Assembly: GCF_022867795.2 (NCBI RefSeq)
Contig: NZ_CP107006.1
Span: forward strand, 5,146,001-5,210,000
Direction of reading: 5' to 3'
From: Chitinophaga horti
Lineage (GTDB): Bacteria > Bacteroidota > Bacteroidia > Chitinophagales > Chitinophagaceae
Length of the DNA: 64,000 nt
Under the pieces are notes generated by a model. That model was not told where the DNA came from. It did no database searches and was given only the letters and a program-made list of their open reading frames with translations. Shown here one piece after another: positions 26,881 to 35,946 of the stretch. The position numbers and the translations under genes are program-made. Every line of letters starts with the position of its first letter. Within the stretch, counting starts at the first letter, position 1.

Positions 26881-27624
26881 ATGGTCCGCGCCGTAATCAT
26901 AGACGATGAAAGGAACAGCAGGGATATCATTACCCTTATGCTGGAAAAATACTGCCCCGGCGTTGAGCCCGTGGCAACGGCTGCTAATTGTCGGGAAGGT
27001 ATTGCGCTCATCCGGGAACTTCGGCCGCAATTAGTATTTCTCGACCTGGAAATGCCGGACGGCACCGGCTTCGACGTACTGACCGGCGCTTACGACGAAA
27101 CGTTTGAAGCGGTATTTGTTACGGCGTTTGAAAAACGTTTCCTGCACACGATCCGTTTCGCAGAAGTGGAGCTGATCTTAAAACCGATCGACAAGGAAAG
27201 CCTGGTAGCGACGGTTGACAAGGTGTTACAACGCATCAACACCAATGCCTCCAAACAACGTTACGAGGTATTACTTAATAACTTTTCGAAAGAAGAAAAC
27301 GACGAAAAAAACCTGATCATACCCGCCCCTGACGGTGCTGCGCCTGTGATTCCCATCAGCATGATCGATTACCTGGAAGGTGCCGGTGACAAAGTGGTTT
27401 TTCACTTGCAGGATAGCAGCATACTCCCCTCCACACATGGTTTCCGTTTTTACGCGGAGTTGTTTAATGCCATGAAGTTTTACCAGGTGAACAACCAGCA
27501 GATCGTGCAACTCTCTCACATCACAAAAGTCGATGCCGACCGTAACCTTGTGCTGCTCAAAAGCGGCGCCAGTGTTGAAGTAACGGAGCGGCGTAAAAAA
27601 GAGCTGCTCGCGCTCTGGCGATAA
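26881..27624 (+). CDS. LytTR-family response regulator
   Basis: The 247-residue protein has a receiver domain (IIDDE at 6-10, phospho-acceptor Asp55 in LVFLDLEMPDGTG, Lys near 101 in LKPID) and a C-terminal LytTR DNA-binding domain (IDYLEGAGDKVVFHL; YQVNNQQIVQLSHITKV; VEVTERRKKELL). It is the partner of the histidine kinase immediately upstream. Target genes are unknown; the small lipoprotein gene 56 bases downstream is the nearest candidate. Confidence 0.95.
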   Translation: MVRAVIIDDERNSRDIITLMLEKYCPGVEPVATAANCREGIALIRELRPQLVFLDLEMPDGTGFDVLTGAYDETFEAVFVTAFEKRFLHTIRFAEVELILKPIDKESLVATVDKVLQRINTNASKQRYEVLLNNFSKEENDEKNLIIPAPDGAAPVIPISMIDYLEGAGDKVVFHLQDSSILPSTHGFRFYAELFNAMKFYQVNNQQIVQLSHITKVDADRNLVLLKSGASVEVTERRKKELLALWR

Positions 27625-27679
27625 TACCGCATTATTTTGGCAAAGAATTTGAATTATCAGGTTATCAAAAATACGCAAC

Positions 27680-27862
27680 ATGAGAAACCTGAAAAAACTG
27701 AGCCTGCTGCTGCTGGCTGCAGGTTGCTGCTTCGCCACTGCCTGCGTGGCTCCCAAAGCGCCACCACGGCCGCCAAGACCACCAAGGCCACCTAAGCCAC
27801 CAAGACCTGCCATGGTCAAACCACCTACGCCACCACAAGCCGTGTTTGCGTACAGGGCATAA
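27680..27862 (+). CDS. Small proline-rich lipoprotein
   Basis: The 60-residue open frame begins MRNLKKLSLLLLAAGCCFA, a clear signal peptide with a lipobox-like LAAGC. The mature part holds PPRPPRPPRPPKPPRP, a Pro/Arg/Lys-rich stretch, then PPTPPQAVFAYRA. The signal and the length in one frame make it a probable real gene. It may be co-transcribed with the two-component pair. No homologue is recognised; it may span the periplasm as a rigid proline-rich arm. Confidence 0.6.
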   Translation: MRNLKKLSLLLLAAGCCFATACVAPKAPPRPPRPPRPPKPPRPAMVKPPTPPQAVFAYRA

Positions 27863-27943
27863 TATCAGTACATCCACATATATTGAAACAGCAACCTGTT
27901 ATCGGGTTGCTGTTTTCTTTTGCACCAGCATCAGCGCTTTTCC

Positions 27944-27967
27944 CACCCGCCGTTGTGTCACTCACTT
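27944..27967 (-). repeat. Interspersed repeat, copy 2
   Basis: Core GAGTGACACAACGGCGG reads on the minus strand; CAGCGCTTT on the plus strand just before it is shared with copy 3. It sits between the proline-rich lipoprotein gene and rho. Confidence 0.75.
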
Positions 27968-28081
27968 CGGCGGCATTTTCTCTTCCCGTCATCGAATTGG
28001 ACCTCCGCACCATTCCGCGATGCAGTAGTGCGGGAGCCAGGGGCGCGCGCGCCGCTCACATTAACAAACAAGTATAAAAAC

Positions 28082-28109
28082 AAAACCCGCCTCAAATGAA
28101 GCGGGTTTT
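28082..28109 (-). terminator. Terminator of rho
   Basis: Arms AAAACCCGC and GCGGGTTTT around a 10-base loop, 22 bases beyond the rho stop codon, ending in TTTTG on the minus strand. Confidence 0.85.
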
Positions 28110-28131
28110 GCAAATGATATGAAGACTGATA

Positions 28132-29841
28132 CTATCGGTTCATAGAGATCAGGAACTCTTCGTTGTTACGGGTGCCGCGCATGTGTTGCAGCATGAAGTG
28201 CATGGACTCCTCGGTGTTCATATCCGCCAGGTGGTTGCGCAGGATGTAAATGCGGGAAAGCATTTCTTTATCCAGCAACAGATCGTCGCGACGGGTAGAA
28301 GAAGCAGTAACGTCGATAGCCGGGAAAATACGCCTGTTGGCGAGGCGGCGATCGAGTTGCAGCTCCATGTTACCGGTACCTTTAAACTCTTCGAAGATCA
28401 CCTCGTCCATTTTAGAACCAGTGTCGATCAGCGCAGTAGCGAGGATAGTGAGGGAACCACCGTTCTCGATCTTACGGGCGGCACCGAAGAATTGTTTAGG
28501 CTTCTGCATAGCATTAGCTTCCACACCACCGGACAATACTTTACCGGAAGCAGGAGCCACGGTGTTATGCGCACGGGCCAGGCGGGTGATGGAGTCGAGC
28601 AGGATAACTACATCGTGGCCACATTCTACCAGGCGTTTTGCTTTTTGCAGCGCGATGGCGGATACTTTCACGTGTTTTTCTGCAGGCTCGTCGAACGTGG
28701 AAGCGATCACTTCTGCTTTAACGCTACGTTCCATATCGGTCACCTCTTCCGGACGCTCATCGATCAACACCACCATCAGGTAAATATCCGGGTGGTTAGT
28801 GGCGATGGCGTTTGCTACCTCTTTCAGCAGCATCGTTTTACCCACTTTCGGTTGGGCTACGATGAGGCCACGCTGGCCTTTACCGATAGGCGTGAACATA
28901 TCGATAATACGGGTGGAGTAGTTATTAGGCGTAGTAGTAAGCGTGAGTTTTTCGAAAGGGAACAGCGGCGTAAGGTAATCGAAAGGTACGCGGTCGCGCA
29001 CTTCTTCCGGTGTTTTACCGTTGATGGTTTCCACTTTCAGCAAAGCGAAATATTTCTCTCCTTCTTTCGGCGGACGAACAGAGCCACGCACGGTATCGCC
29101 GGTTTTGAGACCGAACAGTTTTATCTGCGAAGGAGATACATAAATATCGTCTGGTGAGCTGAGGTAGTTGTAATCGGAAGAGCGCAGGAAACCGTAGCCG
29201 TCGGGCATCATTTCCAGTACACCTTCACTTACGATGATACCGTCAAACTCTATATTGAAAACAGGTTCTTTCTTATTGTTGTTGCCACGCTGCTGGTTCT
29301 TAGCTACTGGTGGCGGCGCTACCGGCTCTTCAACCGTTACGAAGTCATTCACAAAATCATCCTCTTCTTCGTCGCGGAGCTCCACTACTTCTTCCTCTTC
29401 TTCCGGTAATTCGTCGGACAGTGCTGGCAGCACGATGTCTTCATCATCATCAAAAGTTAAAGAAGGAATATCAAGATCTAATTCAAGTGTGCGTTTTTTT
29501 GGAGGTTCCGGGTTAGCAGGTTTTGCAGGAGTTTCTTTCTTAGGTTCTGGTGCTGGTGTTGCTGCTGCTTTCTTTCCTTTTTTCGGTTTATCTTCTGTAG
29601 CTGGTTCTGCTACCGGGGCTTCTTCTTTTTTAGAGGATGTTGTCGCTTTACGTTTTCTACCTTTCTTCTCTTCGCCGTTCTCTGCCTGGTCTTCCGATGC
29701 CATTACCGCTTGTTTATCGAGGATTTTATAGATCAGGGCCTGCTTATCGAGTTTTTTGGAATTGGGAATTTCGAGCTTCTCCGCAATGTCAAGCAGTTCA
29801 GGAACGAGCATATCGTTCAATTGTAAGATGTCGTACATCAT
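28132..29841 (-). CDS. rho: Transcription termination factor Rho with long disordered insert
   Basis: The 569-residue protein has a Rho N-domain (LQLNDMLVPELLDIAEKLEIP), then a low-complexity Lys/Ala/Glu/Pro-rich insert over about residues 50-195, the RNA-binding cold-shock-like domain (EGVLEMMPDGYGFLRSSDYNY) and the ATPase with P-loop AQPKVGKT, walker B VVILLDSITRLARA and Q/R loops. It terminates untranslated transcripts. A large disordered insert is known in Bacteroidota Rho. Start may be Met1 or Met2. It is divergent from asnS. Confidence 0.97.
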   Translation of the reverse strand: MMYDILQLNDMLVPELLDIAEKLEIPNSKKLDKQALIYKILDKQAVMASEDQAENGEEKKGRKRKATTSSKKEEAPVAEPATEDKPKKGKKAAATPAPEPKKETPAKPANPEPPKKRTLELDLDIPSLTFDDDEDIVLPALSDELPEEEEEVVELRDEEEDDFVNDFVTVEEPVAPPPVAKNQQRGNNNKKEPVFNIEFDGIIVSEGVLEMMPDGYGFLRSSDYNYLSSPDDIYVSPSQIKLFGLKTGDTVRGSVRPPKEGEKYFALLKVETINGKTPEEVRDRVPFDYLTPLFPFEKLTLTTTPNNYSTRIIDMFTPIGKGQRGLIVAQPKVGKTMLLKEVANAIATNHPDIYLMVVLIDERPEEVTDMERSVKAEVIASTFDEPAEKHVKVSAIALQKAKRLVECGHDVVILLDSITRLARAHNTVAPASGKVLSGGVEANAMQKPKQFFGAARKIENGGSLTILATALIDTGSKMDEVIFEEFKGTGNMELQLDRRLANRRIFPAIDVTASSTRRDDLLLDKEMLSRIYILRNHLADMNTEESMHFMLQHMRGTRNNEEFLISMNR

Positions 29842-29851
29842 CGTGAGTTGT

Positions 29852-29859
29852 CAAATTTA
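29852..29859 (-). promoter_or_regulatory. TAAATTTG -7 box before rho
   Basis: Exact TAnnTTTG match on the minus strand, ending about ten bases before the first rho ATG; the leader would be very short. Confidence 0.4.
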
Positions 29860-30119
29860 ATTTTGAAGTGTCTAAAGGCGGGTACCACTGCGTGTTTTCA
29901 CACACACACACCAATTAATAAATAATTGTTTTGAGTCAAGTGAAACTGGTTTGAAATCATTAAACTTGAGGGATGCCTTGAGTTTAGGACTGCTGATGAA
30001 GATGGCAAAATGGAAACTTGATCAGACAGATTATAACGCAAGATTAAAACAACTTTTACTATTATCCAAAAAAAGTCCGTTTTAACGTTTCAAAACAGCC
30101 GGGAAATGGGATTTAGGAC

Positions 30120-30127
30120 TATTTTTG
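30120..30127 (+). promoter_or_regulatory. TATTTTTG -7 box before asnS
   Basis: Part of ACTATTTTTGCAATCC (30118-30133), which is repeated exactly before lysS (53471-53486). The predicted asnS leader is about 30 bases. Confidence 0.55.
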
Positions 30128-30159
30128 CAATCCTTAAATAAATAAAAAGTAAATATTTT

Positions 30160-31599
30160 ATGAGCCAAAGAGTGAAGGTCAAACAGATCCTGCTGGACGA
30201 CAAAACGAACTACGAAGTTACAGTAAAAGGTTGGGTGCGGAGCTTCCGCAACAATCAATTCATAGCTTTGAACGATGGCTCAACCAATAATAATCTGCAG
30301 GTAGTGATCAGCCAGGAAAACACCGACCCGGCCCTGGTGAAGCGCATCACCAGCGGTGCGGCCATCAGCGTTACCGGCGAAATTATTCCTTCGCAGGGTA
30401 AAGGCCAGAAGGTAGAGCTGAAAGCGCAAACATTGGAGATACTGGGCGACTGTGATCCCGAGCAATATCCGCTGCAGCTGAAAAACAGGCCAAGCCTCGA
30501 ATACCTGCGCGAAATTGCACACCTGCGCTTCCGTACCAATACGTTCGGTGCAGTGTTCCGCGTGCGTCACACGCTGGCATATGCCGTGCACAAGTTCTTT
30601 AACGATCGTGGATTCGTATACCTGCACACACCCATCATTACTGCATCCGACGCAGAAGGCGCCGGCGAAATGTTCCGCGTAACCACGCTCGACATGAAGA
30701 AGCCGCCACTGGATGATGCAGGCAACATCGACTACAAACAGGACTTTTTCGGACGCAGCACTAACCTCACCGTATCCGGCCAGCTGGAAGGTGAACTGGG
30801 TGCCATGGCGTTCGGTGATATCTATACTTTCGGTCCCACTTTCCGTGCTGAAAATTCTAACACAGCGCGTCACCTCGCAGAGTTCTGGATGATTGAGCCG
30901 GAGATGGCTTTCTATGAACTGAAAGACAACATGGACCTCGCAGAAGCCTTCATCAAATACGTGATCGGCTACGCACTGGAACACAATCGCGAAGACCTGG
31001 AATTCCTTGCCCAGCGGCTGGAAGAAGAGGAAAAACAAAAACCGCAGGCGGAACGCAGCGAGCTTAAACTGGTAGACAAACTCGAATTCGTATTGAACAA
31101 CGAATTTGAACGTCTTACTTATACCGAGGCCATTGACATTCTGAAAAACAGTAAGCCGAACAAAAACAAAAAGTTCAACTACCTGATCGAAGAATGGGGC
31201 GCAGATTTGCAGAGTGAGCACGAACGTTACCTGGTAGAAAAACACTTCAAAAAACCAGTGATCCTGACTGACTATCCGGCCGCTATCAAATCGTTTTACA
31301 TGAAGCAAAACGACGACGGCAAAACCGTTCGCGCGATGGATATTCTGTTCCCCGGTATCGGTGAAATCGTAGGTGGTTCGCAGCGTGAAGAGAACTACGA
31401 CAAACTGGTGAAACGTATGGAAGAACTGCACCTGCCGGTAGAAGAAATGTACTGGTACCTGGATACCCGCCGCTTCGGCTCCGCGCCGCACGCAGGCTTT
31501 GGTCTGGGCTTCGAAAGGCTGGTACTGTTCGTAACCGGTATGACCAACATACGCGACGTGATCGCCTTCCCAAGAACACCAGGAAGCGCAGATTTTTAA
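30160..31599 (+). CDS. asnS: Asparaginyl-tRNA synthetase
   Basis: The 479-residue class II synthetase has an N-terminal OB-fold anticodon domain (VKGWVRSFRNNQFIALNDGS), motif 1 (FFNDRGFVYLHTPIIT), motif 2 (FGPTFRAENSNTARHLAEFWMIEPE) and motif 3 (GLGFERLV). It charges tRNA-Asn. It has its own promoter and terminator. Length is normal. Confidence 0.97.
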   Translation: MSQRVKVKQILLDDKTNYEVTVKGWVRSFRNNQFIALNDGSTNNNLQVVISQENTDPALVKRITSGAAISVTGEIIPSQGKGQKVELKAQTLEILGDCDPEQYPLQLKNRPSLEYLREIAHLRFRTNTFGAVFRVRHTLAYAVHKFFNDRGFVYLHTPIITASDAEGAGEMFRVTTLDMKKPPLDDAGNIDYKQDFFGRSTNLTVSGQLEGELGAMAFGDIYTFGPTFRAENSNTARHLAEFWMIEPEMAFYELKDNMDLAEAFIKYVIGYALEHNREDLEFLAQRLEEEEKQKPQAERSELKLVDKLEFVLNNEFERLTYTEAIDILKNSKPNKNKKFNYLIEEWGADLQSEHERYLVEKHFKKPVILTDYPAAIKSFYMKQNDDGKTVRAMDILFPGIGEIVGGSQREENYDKLVKRMEELHLPVEEMYWYLDTRRFGSAPHAGFGLGFERLVLFVTGMTNIRDVIAFPRTPGSADF

Positions 31600-31619
31600 T
31601 CCTCCTACAATTCATTATA

Positions 31620-31648
31620 GAAGGCTGGCCGTTGGTCAGCCTTTTTTG
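31620..31648 (+). terminator. Terminator of asnS
   Basis: Arms AAGGCTG and CAGCCTT, ending TTTTTT, 21 bases after the asnS stop codon. Confidence 0.85.
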
Positions 31649-31690
31649 TTTTCGTACACCTATGCTTTGTGTTTTCGTACGCCTATGCTT
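31648..31690. repeat. Short tandem direct repeat
   Basis: Two copies of a 20-base unit GTTTTCGTACRCCTATGCTT (R = A or G), with a period of 23 bases. No function is visible. Confidence 0.7.
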
Positions 31691-31807
31691 AAACAGTCAG
31701 CATTCTTGTTTCATACCGCTATCCTTAAACGAAGTAAACTTTTATGGAAAATAAAACACCCTGCATCCTATAGCCAACATAACAAGTTAATGTGCGAAAG
31801 ATGCTAC

Positions 31808-31833
31808 AGTGGCGGGCTATCGCGCCCGCTACT
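31808..31833 (+). promoter_or_regulatory. GC-rich hairpin upstream of exbD
   Basis: AGTGGCGGGC and GCCCGCTACT pair over 10 bases (one G-U) around a six-base loop, about 50 bases before the exbD start. No U-tract follows, so it may be a structured leader. Confidence 0.35.
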
Positions 31834-31880
31834 TACTGCTCGATCGTACAGGCATTTCATCATCCTAAATATTTATTCCT

Positions 31881-32411
31881 ATGGCAGAGATGAATACAAA
31901 CACCAGCAACCACCACGGCAAACCACGCAGCAAAAAGTTATCGACCCGGGTAGACATGACGCCCATGGTGGACCTGGGCTTTTTGCTGATCACTTTTTTT
32001 ATGCTCACCACTACCATGGCGCAACCAAAAACCATCGACCTCATCATGCCTGCCGAAGGTAAAAGCATGCCCGTTCCTGAAAGTAAAGCACTTACCGTAT
32101 TACTCACCGGCGACAACCGCATCGCTTATTACGAGGGCGATGGAAGTAATGCAGATGCAGCCGTCAATCTGCAATACACGACCTATTCCACGCAAACAGG
32201 AATTGGCGATGTAATCCGTAAAAAACAACAACGCGTAGCAGATAAATACGGCGATGCCGATCAACTGATCGTACTGATCAAAGCAGATGAAAAAGCGAAT
32301 TACAGCAATGTAGTGAATGTGATGGACGAGATGCTGATCAACCGCGTGGCCCGCTATGCGATCGTTGATATCACGGATAACGACCAAGGTTTTTTACACC
32401 CTATGCCATAA
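31881..32411 (+). CDS. ExbD-type biopolymer transporter subunit
   Basis: The 176-residue protein has a short cytosolic start, one membrane helix with the key Asp31 (MVDLGFLLITFFMLTTTM) and a periplasmic domain, as in ExbD/TolR. These proteins use the proton gradient with ExbB to power TonB or Tol. No exbB, tonB or second exbD gene is adjacent, so it is an isolated copy; its partner must be encoded elsewhere. A terminator follows it directly. Confidence 0.88.
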   Translation: MAEMNTNTSNHHGKPRSKKLSTRVDMTPMVDLGFLLITFFMLTTTMAQPKTIDLIMPAEGKSMPVPESKALTVLLTGDNRIAYYEGDGSNADAAVNLQYTTYSTQTGIGDVIRKKQQRVADKYGDADQLIVLIKADEKANYSNVVNVMDEMLINRVARYAIVDITDNDQGFLHPMP

Positions 32412-32433
32412 CGCTACACAGCTAAAAAAGAGG

Positions 32434-32465
32434 AGGCTGGCTCTTTATGGAGCCGGCCTTTTTTA
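32434..32465 (+). terminator. Terminator of exbD
   Basis: Arms AGGCTGGCT and AGCCGGCCT (one G-U pair) around a short loop, followed by TTTTTT. Confidence 0.85.
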
Positions 32466-32517
32466 TGGGCTTGACGGTCATTTGTCGTATATTTAATTAT
32501 CCAAAACAAGTTGAACT

Positions 32518-33474
32518 ATGGCAAACGTTAATTCCATTCCTTCAGTGGATCTGTCTCATTTCATTTCCGGTAATCCTGATCAGAAAGCCGCCTTCGTACA
32601 ACAACTCGGCAAAGCGTATGAAGAAGTTGGTTTCGTGGCAGTAAAGAACCATGGCATTCCCGATGAACTCATTGCAGATCTTTACAAGTATGTGCAGGAT
32701 TTTTTCAAACTCCCATCCGATGTAAAACATCAGTATGAAATACCGGAACTGGCCGGGCAGCGCGGTTATACTTCTTTTGGAAAGGAACATGCGAAAGGAT
32801 TTGATGCGCCGGACCTGAAAGAGTTTTTCCAGTTCGGACAAACGGTGGCAGAGAGCAGTCCGTTAAAAAGCGAATATCCCGATAATGTGCAGGTGAATGA
32901 GGTAGCGCCGTTTACGCCCACTTTACACAAAGCTTACCAGGGCTTTGAACGTGCGGGCAAGTACCTGTTACGGGCAATTGCTTTATACCTTGGGCTGGAC
33001 GAACATTATTTCGATGATAAAATAGAAGAAGGCAACTCCATTCTGCGGGCGATCCATTATCCGCCTATTACGCAGGAGCCGAAGTCGGCCATCCGTGCGG
33101 AGCAGCATGAAGACATTAATCTCATCACCCTGCTGGTAGGCGCGTCGGCCGACGGTTTGCAGATCCTGGACAAACAGGATAACTGGGTGCCTGTAACATC
33201 GCTGCCGGAGCAGATCGTGGTGAATGTGGGCGACATGCTGCAGCGATTAACGAACAACCGGTTGAAGTCGACTACGCATCGTGTGGTAAATCCACCGCGT
33301 GAAAAGTGGGGCACATCACGCTTCTCCATTCCTTTCTTCCTGCATCCTAAATCCAATATGGATTTGAGTGCGCTGCAAAGCTGCATCACCGCCGACAACC
33401 CGTTGCAATACGAGCCGATTACGGCAGGCGAATACCTGGACGAACGTTTAAGGGAAATCGGTTTAAAGAAATAG
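32518..33474 (+). CDS. Isopenicillin N synthase-like 2OG-Fe(II) oxygenase
   Basis: The 318-residue protein has the N-terminal DIOX_N region (VDLSHFISGNPDQKAAFVQQLGKAYEEVGF, NHGIP) and the 2OG-Fe(II) core. Iron ligands are probably His197 and Asp199 (QHEDINLITLLVG) and His254 (STTHRV); Arg268-x-Ser270 (SRFSIPFF) should bind the cosubstrate. Members oxidise diverse small molecules; the substrate cannot be told. It is transcribed alone, convergent with the next gene. Confidence 0.9.
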   Translation: MANVNSIPSVDLSHFISGNPDQKAAFVQQLGKAYEEVGFVAVKNHGIPDELIADLYKYVQDFFKLPSDVKHQYEIPELAGQRGYTSFGKEHAKGFDAPDLKEFFQFGQTVAESSPLKSEYPDNVQVNEVAPFTPTLHKAYQGFERAGKYLLRAIALYLGLDEHYFDDKIEEGNSILRAIHYPPITQEPKSAIRAEQHEDINLITLLVGASADGLQILDKQDNWVPVTSLPEQIVVNVGDMLQRLTNNRLKSTTHRVVNPPREKWGTSRFSIPFFLHPKSNMDLSALQSCITADNPLQYEPITAGEYLDERLREIGLKK

Positions 33475-33478
33475 ATAG

Positions 33479-34534
33479 TTAAAGACGAGTGGAACTTAAT
33501 GTTTTGTCCTTCTCTTTAACGATCACCAACTGGCTGGCCGCGGCGGTGGAAGTAATTTCTTCGCCGCGGAGCAGCCGGGAAAAGTAACCCACCAGCTCCG
33601 TTGGAATGCGGTAATCCTTTTGCGGGAAGTTCATGAAGTAAGAATGTTTATACCGCACGGCATCGTGAAAGTTTACGTAAGTGGCATTTACAGCTTTCTC
33701 GCCACGAATCTTCTCTCCCAATTGTTTTTTCATGGTAATAAGATGCGCCCCTTTCAACTGAAAATCCTTCCGGTTATGATGGATATACACGTGCCTGGCA
33801 AAGCGCATTTTGTTTACCCAGTCCGCATGGCCCTTTTGCGGCACACAAGCAGCGTTCAATACAAGGTTATCGATAAACGGATAGTCATTTAATGGCTGCA
33901 CATCCTGCGTTTGCATCATTTCCCGCACGATGATATTGCCCATACTGTGATTAAACGTTGTAAAGTGTACACCGGTTAACCAGGGCGCTTCCAGCTTTCG
34001 CGCCTGCTGAAATTGTAATAACAGGTTATAATATTGCCGAGCAGACAAGCTTGCGTTTTCGCGTGCGAAGCGAAAGTTCTTCGAGGGTTTGTAAGTCGTA
34101 TTGATGCTTGCGTAATCGAACATAACTACGTTTACATTGTATTGAGCGCTCATCAGCTGCGCACGCATCACATTAGCGGTAAATATCTTACCCATACCTT
34201 CTGCGTACAGCACCACATCCCGCTTGATGGGCAGGCGTTGCATAGCCTCGCCAAGCGTTGCTTCCTGGTAAACATTCCATTTCCCTTCCTGTTTTTCGAG
34301 AAAGAAGTATTTGAGCGATGTAGTATCCACAAACTCGTCTACAAAGCGCAGACTGTCTGGCGACAAATGCCGGTTGGTGACGAATACCAGGCAGGTATCG
34401 TCTGCGGAAACCGTTACCTCATTGCCTGTATGGAAATGAAACTGCGACCATGCGGCGGCACTGTTAAAATCAATGCTTTGCGCCGACACGGCGGATGAAG
34501 CTACGAGCATCAATAAAAATAGGATTGTCCGCAT
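33479..34534 (-). CDS. Exported alpha/beta-hydrolase-like protein
   Basis: The start at 34534 (MRTILFLLMLVASSAVSAQS) gives a clean signal peptide; the frame runs 27 codons further upstream without support. The 351-residue protein has LYAEGMGKIFTANVMRAQLM and the nucleophile-elbow-like FNHSMGNIIVREMM, with VVMFDYAS before it, as in alpha/beta hydrolases related to the DUF900 group. A catalytic Ser in NHSMG is likely. Substrate unknown. Confidence 0.65.
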   Translation of the reverse strand: MRTILFLLMLVASSAVSAQSIDFNSAAAWSQFHFHTGNEVTVSADDTCLVFVTNRHLSPDSLRFVDEFVDTTSLKYFFLEKQEGKWNVYQEATLGEAMQRLPIKRDVVLYAEGMGKIFTANVMRAQLMSAQYNVNVVMFDYASINTTYKPSKNFRFARENASLSARQYYNLLLQFQQARKLEAPWLTGVHFTTFNHSMGNIIVREMMQTQDVQPLNDYPFIDNLVLNAACVPQKGHADWVNKMRFARHVYIHHNRKDFQLKGAHLITMKKQLGEKIRGEKAVNATYVNFHDAVRYKHSYFMNFPQKDYRIPTELVGYFSRLLRGEEITSTAAASQLVIVKEKDKTLSSTRL

Positions 34535-34752
34535 ATAGTAAGCAGTTATAAAAACCTTAAACGTCTGAACGGACCTTTTGTTTCCACAAGCCCCCTCAAA
34601 CCGGGAGTACATCAACTATTATGCCTGTGCAAAAGCACCGGGCTGCGCTGAAATATTTGAAGATGAAAGGCTTAAATACGATCCGGCCACATATTTAGTT
34701 TGAATAATTCAGTATTTATCTTGAAATTCGACAACCTGAAACATACCGATAA

Positions 34753-35946
34753 GTGTTTTTACGTCATATCTCTTTCCTGAAATCAGTCTTTTTTCACAGC
34801 ATAACCGCTTATGGAGGCCCACAGGGTCACCTGGCGATGATGCTGAAGACGTTTGTGCAGGAACGTAAGGATGTGACGGAGAAGGAGTTAATGGAATACA
34901 ATGCCTTTTGCCAGCTACTACCAGGCGCATCATCTTCCCAAACCCTTACCCTTATCGCCTACAAGCGTGGAGGTCTTGCCCTGGCCATTGTATCCCTGCT
35001 GATCTGGATCGCGCCGGCAAGTATCCTGATGGGGGCACTTAGCTTCCTCCTACAGTTTTTCGATAAGCGGGCACTGGATGTCGACATCTTTAAATACGTA
35101 CAGCCGATGGCGGTGGGCTTCCTGGCTTACGGGGGCATTAAAGCTTACAGCATCAGCATCCGGAACGCCGCCAGCGTATTCATTATGTTACTGGCCCTCG
35201 CTGTCACCTTCTTCCTTAAATCCCCCTGGACCTTCCCCGCACTCATCATCGTGGGCGGCATTATCACCAACTTCACCAACAAAAACATACCCGACTCCAT
35301 CGAGAAGCCCCGTAAAATCAAATGGGCTAACCTATGGTTATTCGCCGTGCTGTTCATTCTGGCCGGTACCTTATCGGAGCTGGCGCGCATCAATAACTGG
35401 GACTTTAAACGCCCTTTTAACATGTTTGAACACTTTTACCGCTTTGGCACCCTGGTGTTTGGTGGTGGCGATATCCTTATCGCGATGATGCTCGAACAAT
35501 ATGTAACCCGGGCCAAAACACAGTTCATGACTGCCGAGGAGCTGCTCACCGGTGCCGGTATTATGCGGGCCATTCCCGGCCCCACATTCTCCGTGGCCGC
35601 ATATGTAGGCGGTATGGTTATGCGTAATATGGGGCCCGGTTTCCAGCTGTTAGGCTGTATACTTGCGCCCATAGCCATCTTTTTACCAAGCCTGTTACTG
35701 GTATTGTTCTTCTTCCCCATCTGGAATAACCTGAAAAAATATGCGGTAATTTATCGCGCGTTGGAGGGTATTAATGCGGTGGTGGTAGGAATTATGTGGG
35801 CGGCTACTTTTATCCTGCTGTTTTCTATCTCTATTACCTGGTATAACGTACTTATCATCCTCTGGACGCTGGGGTTCTTATATCTTACACGGGTGCCTTC
35901 CCCCTTGATCGTAGTGGCGTGCCTGCTGCTGGGCTGGTTATTTTAG
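34753..35946 (+). CDS. chrA: Chromate transporter family protein (ChrA)
   Basis: The 397-residue membrane protein has two homologous halves, as in long-chain ChrA: AYGGPQGHLAMMLKTFVQ with the PGASSSQTLT loop in the first, and VFGGGDILIAMMLEQYV with AIPGPTFSVAAYVGG in the second. ChrA exports chromate, apparently by exchange or with the proton gradient; in many bacteria the natural substrate is not tested. The start codon is GTG. No regulator is next to it. Confidence 0.92.
   Translation: MFLRHISFLKSVFFHSITAYGGPQGHLAMMLKTFVQERKDVTEKELMEYNAFCQLLPGASSSQTLTLIAYKRGGLALAIVSLLIWIAPASILMGALSFLLQFFDKRALDVDIFKYVQPMAVGFLAYGGIKAYSISIRNAASVFIMLLALAVTFFLKSPWTFPALIIVGGIITNFTNKNIPDSIEKPRKIKWANLWLFAVLFILAGTLSELARINNWDFKRPFNMFEHFYRFGTLVFGGGDILIAMMLEQYVTRAKTQFMTAEELLTGAGIMRAIPGPTFSVAAYVGGMVMRNMGPGFQLLGCILAPIAIFLPSLLLVLFFFPIWNNLKKYAVIYRALEGINAVVVGIMWAATFILLFSISITWYNVLIILWTLGFLYLTRVPSPLIVVACLLLGWLF

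Larger units (their letters stand above)
29842..30159. other. Divergent promoter region of rho and asnS
   Basis: 318 bases without a gene. It contains a CA dinucleotide run (about 29900-29911), AT-rich DNA, a rho -7 box at 29852-29859 and an asnS -7 box at 30120-30127. Confidence 0.6.

Noticed and set aside
29895..29915. CA dinucleotide run
   Set aside because: Short simple repeat with no further structure.
30280..31491. 403-codon minus-strand open frame opposite asnS
   Set aside because: Shadow of the asnS reading frame, no protein features.
31646..32062. 138-codon frame overlapping exbD
   Set aside because: It crosses the tandem repeat and overlaps exbD in another frame.
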